Source: an uncultured bacterium (lineage in GTDB: Bacteria > Desulfobacterota > Binatia > UBA1149 > CAITLU01). Taken from it: a stretch of DNA of 64,000 nucleotides. Shown piece by piece: positions 62,264 through 64,000 of this stretch. The notes under the pieces are model-generated. The model searched no databases and had not been told where the DNA came from. It saw nothing but the letters and a program-made list of their open reading frames with translations. Each line of letters starts with the position of its first letter. Within the stretch, counting starts at the first letter, position 1. Position numbers and translations under genes: made by a program. The DNA is taken from positions 124,001-188,000 of the forward strand of contig CAITLU010000022.1 in assembly GCA_903893315.1 (NCBI GenBank), in the 5' to 3' direction.

Positions 62264-63418
62264 TCAGCCGCCGACCCGGAATACCGGGAACCAGCCGACC
62301 TTGTCGGCTTTGTAGTCGGCGAACAGACGCGGGATCTCGTCGAATTCGTAGATCGGACTGTCCAGAGGCGGCAGCCAACCGTTTTTTTCGGCGAATTCGA
62401 CCGCGGCCACTCCCTGTTCGTAGCGCGCGTAGTGGGTGTGCAGGTGCTGGTGGCGCGCGATGCACTCGTTGGCGCGCACCAACTCGATCTTCATGCCTTC
62501 CTTCCAACCGGCGGTGGTCAGGATGCCCTCGCGCGCCAACACCTTGAGCGTGGCGCGAAGTACCGGCAGCCCGACGTAGTCGGCGAAGATGTTGACCATG
62601 TTGCCGCCGGTCATCTCTTCGACCTTCTTGACGAAGATGTTCTCGGCGACGCGGTATTTCTTCGAGTAGTCCTCGTCTTTCCCGAGGCGTGCTCTGTCGA
62701 AGTAGAGGTCGCCGAATTCGCGACGGTCCACCGGGCGGATGCCGAGGCTTTCGATCGTCGCCAGGCGTTCGTTGGTAGATGCGACCTGCGCGACCTTGCA
62801 GCCGTAGTGCTTGGCCAGCGCCATGGTGCCCATGGAAACGCCGCCGCCCCAGGCCCAGACTTCGGGGTTCGGAAGCTCTTCCTTGTTCAACAGCAGGCGA
62901 AGGGTGCCGTAGGCCAGTTCCCAGTTCGACCAGGCGGTGACGTAGCGCAGAGAAAACGCGGCCCATTGTTCGAGCGGATAGGCGCTGTTCTTCGGAACCG
63001 GGATGAGTTGCTTCTCGTTCATCCTGGTCTGCTTGGCCATGACTCCGATCGAGCCGGGTGCGTCGTAGCCGAAGATGCGCTCGGGGTAGCCGTACTTGTC
63101 GGGAAGGCCGTTGCAGAAGACGATCGCGATGTCGCCTTCGCGCACGGTGGTTACGCCGGCGCCAACCTGATCGACGCGAACGACACCGGCGTTGCCGATC
63201 ACGGTCTTCGCTTCGCCGCGTTCGATGCAGATGTCGATAGGCTTGCGCTCGACGGCGTGGCCCATGTTACCTTCCATCGAGCCGAACAACGGCGAGACGA
63301 GAGCTTCGTGAGGTCCCGGCCCCTCGAACTCGAAAATCTCGCGAACCAGTTCGGTCGGTTCGGCAGTGGCCTTCGGTTCGCCTGCGTATAGTACCCAGGC
63401 GTCAGTCTTGATCGTCAT
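62264..63418 (-). CDS. Zinc-independent MDR-family reductase, crotonyl-CoA reductase-like
   Basis: The 384-residue protein has the medium-chain dehydrogenase/reductase layout: an N-terminal GroES-like domain (about 1-150; GNAGVVRVDQVGAGV) and a Rossmann domain (about 185-310). The nucleotide loop reads WGGGVSMG near residues 190-197. No structural or catalytic zinc ligands are visible, as in quinone/enoyl reductases. It resembles the crotonyl-CoA reductase/carboxylase group only loosely, so the substrate is uncertain. CAGGAG precedes ATG 63418. Pairing with a 3-hydroxyacyl-CoA dehydrogenase supports an acyl-CoA role. Confidence 0.75.
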   Translation of the reverse strand: MTIKTDAWVLYAGEPKATAEPTELVREIFEFEGPGPHEALVSPLFGSMEGNMGHAVERKPIDICIERGEAKTVIGNAGVVRVDQVGAGVTTVREGDIAIVFCNGLPDKYGYPERIFGYDAPGSIGVMAKQTRMNEKQLIPVPKNSAYPLEQWAAFSLRYVTAWSNWELAYGTLRLLLNKEELPNPEVWAWGGGVSMGTMALAKHYGCKVAQVASTNERLATIESLGIRPVDRREFGDLYFDRARLGKDEDYSKKYRVAENIFVKKVEEMTGGNMVNIFADYVGLPVLRATLKVLAREGILTTAGWKEGMKIELVRANECIARHQHLHTHYARYEQGVAAVEFAEKNGWLPPLDSPIYEFDEIPRLFADYKADKVGWFPVFRVGG

Positions 63419-63580
63419 GTGCAGCTCCTGAGAACGACCATAAATGCGGGAGGGTAACGCGCTGTAGGGTGCAAGACAACCCGCGACCATACTCCGCACA
63501 AGAACGGCAAGTTCATGCGAGGAGGAGAAGGCGTGGAGGAGGACTTTGCACGCGAAGGCGAACGGGCGCGCGCCGCAAGC

Positions 63581-63618
63581 AACAAAGCCCCCGCGTCTTG
63601 CGGCGCGGGGGCTTTGTT
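63581..63618. terminator. Rho-independent-type terminator
   Basis: AACAAAGCCCCCGCG and its reverse complement form a 15-bp stem around an eight-base loop, with GC-rich core and TTTGTT at the arm end. It lies about 50 bases past the stop of the minus-strand Cys-rich gene, and could also face plus-strand transcription. Confidence 0.75.
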
Positions 63619-63670
63619 CAGGTTTGCGCGGCGGACCGGTGTGGCCCGCCGCGCGTTGCGTTGTCGCTTA

Positions 63671-64000
63671 CTAGGGGCAGTTGGAGCCGCCCGGCAGATC
63701 AAACGGAGTGGTGTGATCCGCGCAGTACAGGTCGAAGTCGAAATCGAGGGTCACGCGGCCGGGTCCCGGAAGACCGCCGGAGGCGTTCACGCCCGAGTTC
63801 GACGTCGCGGCCGAGCAGAACGTCGCGACACCTTCGCTGCCGAAGATGCCCGGCGTGCCGGTGGCGGTGACGGTCGGCAGGAAGCACTTGCGCAGTGCGG
63901 TGCCGCCCGGGCCGTCTCCGCAGGTGCCGCAGTCGCCGCCCGTGCAGTCGGCGTCCATGGCGTCACAGTCGGCCTGGTCAGTGCAGGAGATGTAGCCTTC
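63671..64000 (-). CDS. Cys-rich secreted protein, C-terminal part
   Basis: The frame is open to the window's end, so only the last ~109 residues are seen. They begin with a cysteine-rich repeat (SCTDQADCDAMDADC, then GGDCGTC), typical of calcium-binding, disulfide-rich modules on secreted proteins of deltaproteobacteria and their relatives. The rest is a glycine-rich beta segment ending in FDLPGGSNC. No signal peptide can be judged. Function is unknown. It may be a cell-surface protein like the dockerin-type one at the left end. Confidence 0.7.
   Translation of the reverse strand, partial: EGYISCTDQADCDAMDADCTGGDCGTCGDGPGGTALRKCFLPTVTATGTPGIFGSEGVATFCSAATSNSGVNASGGLPGPGRVTLDFDFDLYCADHTTPFDLPGGSNCP

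Noticed and set aside
62264-63418. Firm assignment as crotonyl-CoA carboxylase/reductase
   Set aside because: The Rossmann loop and C-terminal half match only loosely, so a general MDR reductase call is safer.

Overview
This 64 kb window is GC-rich, densely packed bacterial chromosome with many GTG/TTG starts and stop-start overlaps. The gene content suggests an uncultured deltaproteobacterium-like lineage. Candidatus Binatota is my best guess, because of the secreted dockerin-like protein with three tandem domains at the left end, the Cys-rich secreted protein at the right end, and the heavy load of acyl-CoA metabolism. That placement is inference; there is no rRNA or other marker in the window. 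I saw no tRNA, rRNA, CRISPR array, insertion sequence or phage gene.

Left part (1-12.9 kb): the end of an ArsA-type ATPase, then a long minus-strand series. Read 5' to 3' it is DUF192 lipoprotein, acyl-CoA carboxylase carboxyltransferase, a small unknown protein, a biotin carrier, the methylmalonyl-CoA mutase large subunit, pyruvoyl-dependent arginine decarboxylase, RNase R, an HtrA protease and the dockerin-like protein. Divergent from it is a membrane heterodisulfide-reductase/FadF-like iron-sulfur oxidoreductase.

Middle-left (13-24.8 kb): a plus-strand surface-glycan cluster (two GT4 glycosyltransferases, a third transferase, a multispanning membrane protein, a DUF2334 deacetylase), then lptG, a PhnD-like binding protein with a TatT-like lipoprotein converging on an RND/MMPL exporter, an unknown six-helix membrane protein and a GGQ release-factor-like protein.

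Middle (24.8-41 kb): a penicillin-acylase family protein, a nine-heme secreted cytochrome, an OB-fold exported protein, CstA with a small coupled protein, a phosphodiesterase lipoprotein with a polyglutamine tail, YdjC and GNAT proteins, an acyl-CoA synthetase divergent from an enoyl-CoA hydratase, and an ApaH-like phosphatase.

Right part (41-64 kb): korAB with a ferritin-like gene, etfBA, a formyltransferase-like protein, a family III CoA transferase, a C45 acyltransferase/hydrolase, a GFA protein, and an operon coding HAD, methylcrotonyl-type carboxyltransferase, biotin carboxylase, biotin carrier, histone-deacetylase-like protein and an unknown protein. Next come a translationally coupled set (SDR without YxxxK, acyltransferase, HupE-like membrane protein), a degenerate ADP-ribosylglycohydrolase-like protein, and a reductase plus 3-hydroxyacyl-CoA dehydrogenase pair.

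Together the metabolic genes outline activation and beta-oxidation of acyl chains (synthetase, hydratase, hydroxyacyl-CoA dehydrogenase, CoA transferase), branched-chain and propionyl-CoA handling (two carboxylases, mutase), and electron exit through ETF to a membrane iron-sulfur oxidoreductase and through a ferredoxin-linked 2-oxoacid oxidoreductase. The most unusual items are the two apparently catalytically altered proteins facing each other at 59.4-61.3 kb, the HDAC-like gene in the carboxylase operon, the glycan cluster, and the small gene inside the propionyl-CoA operon.
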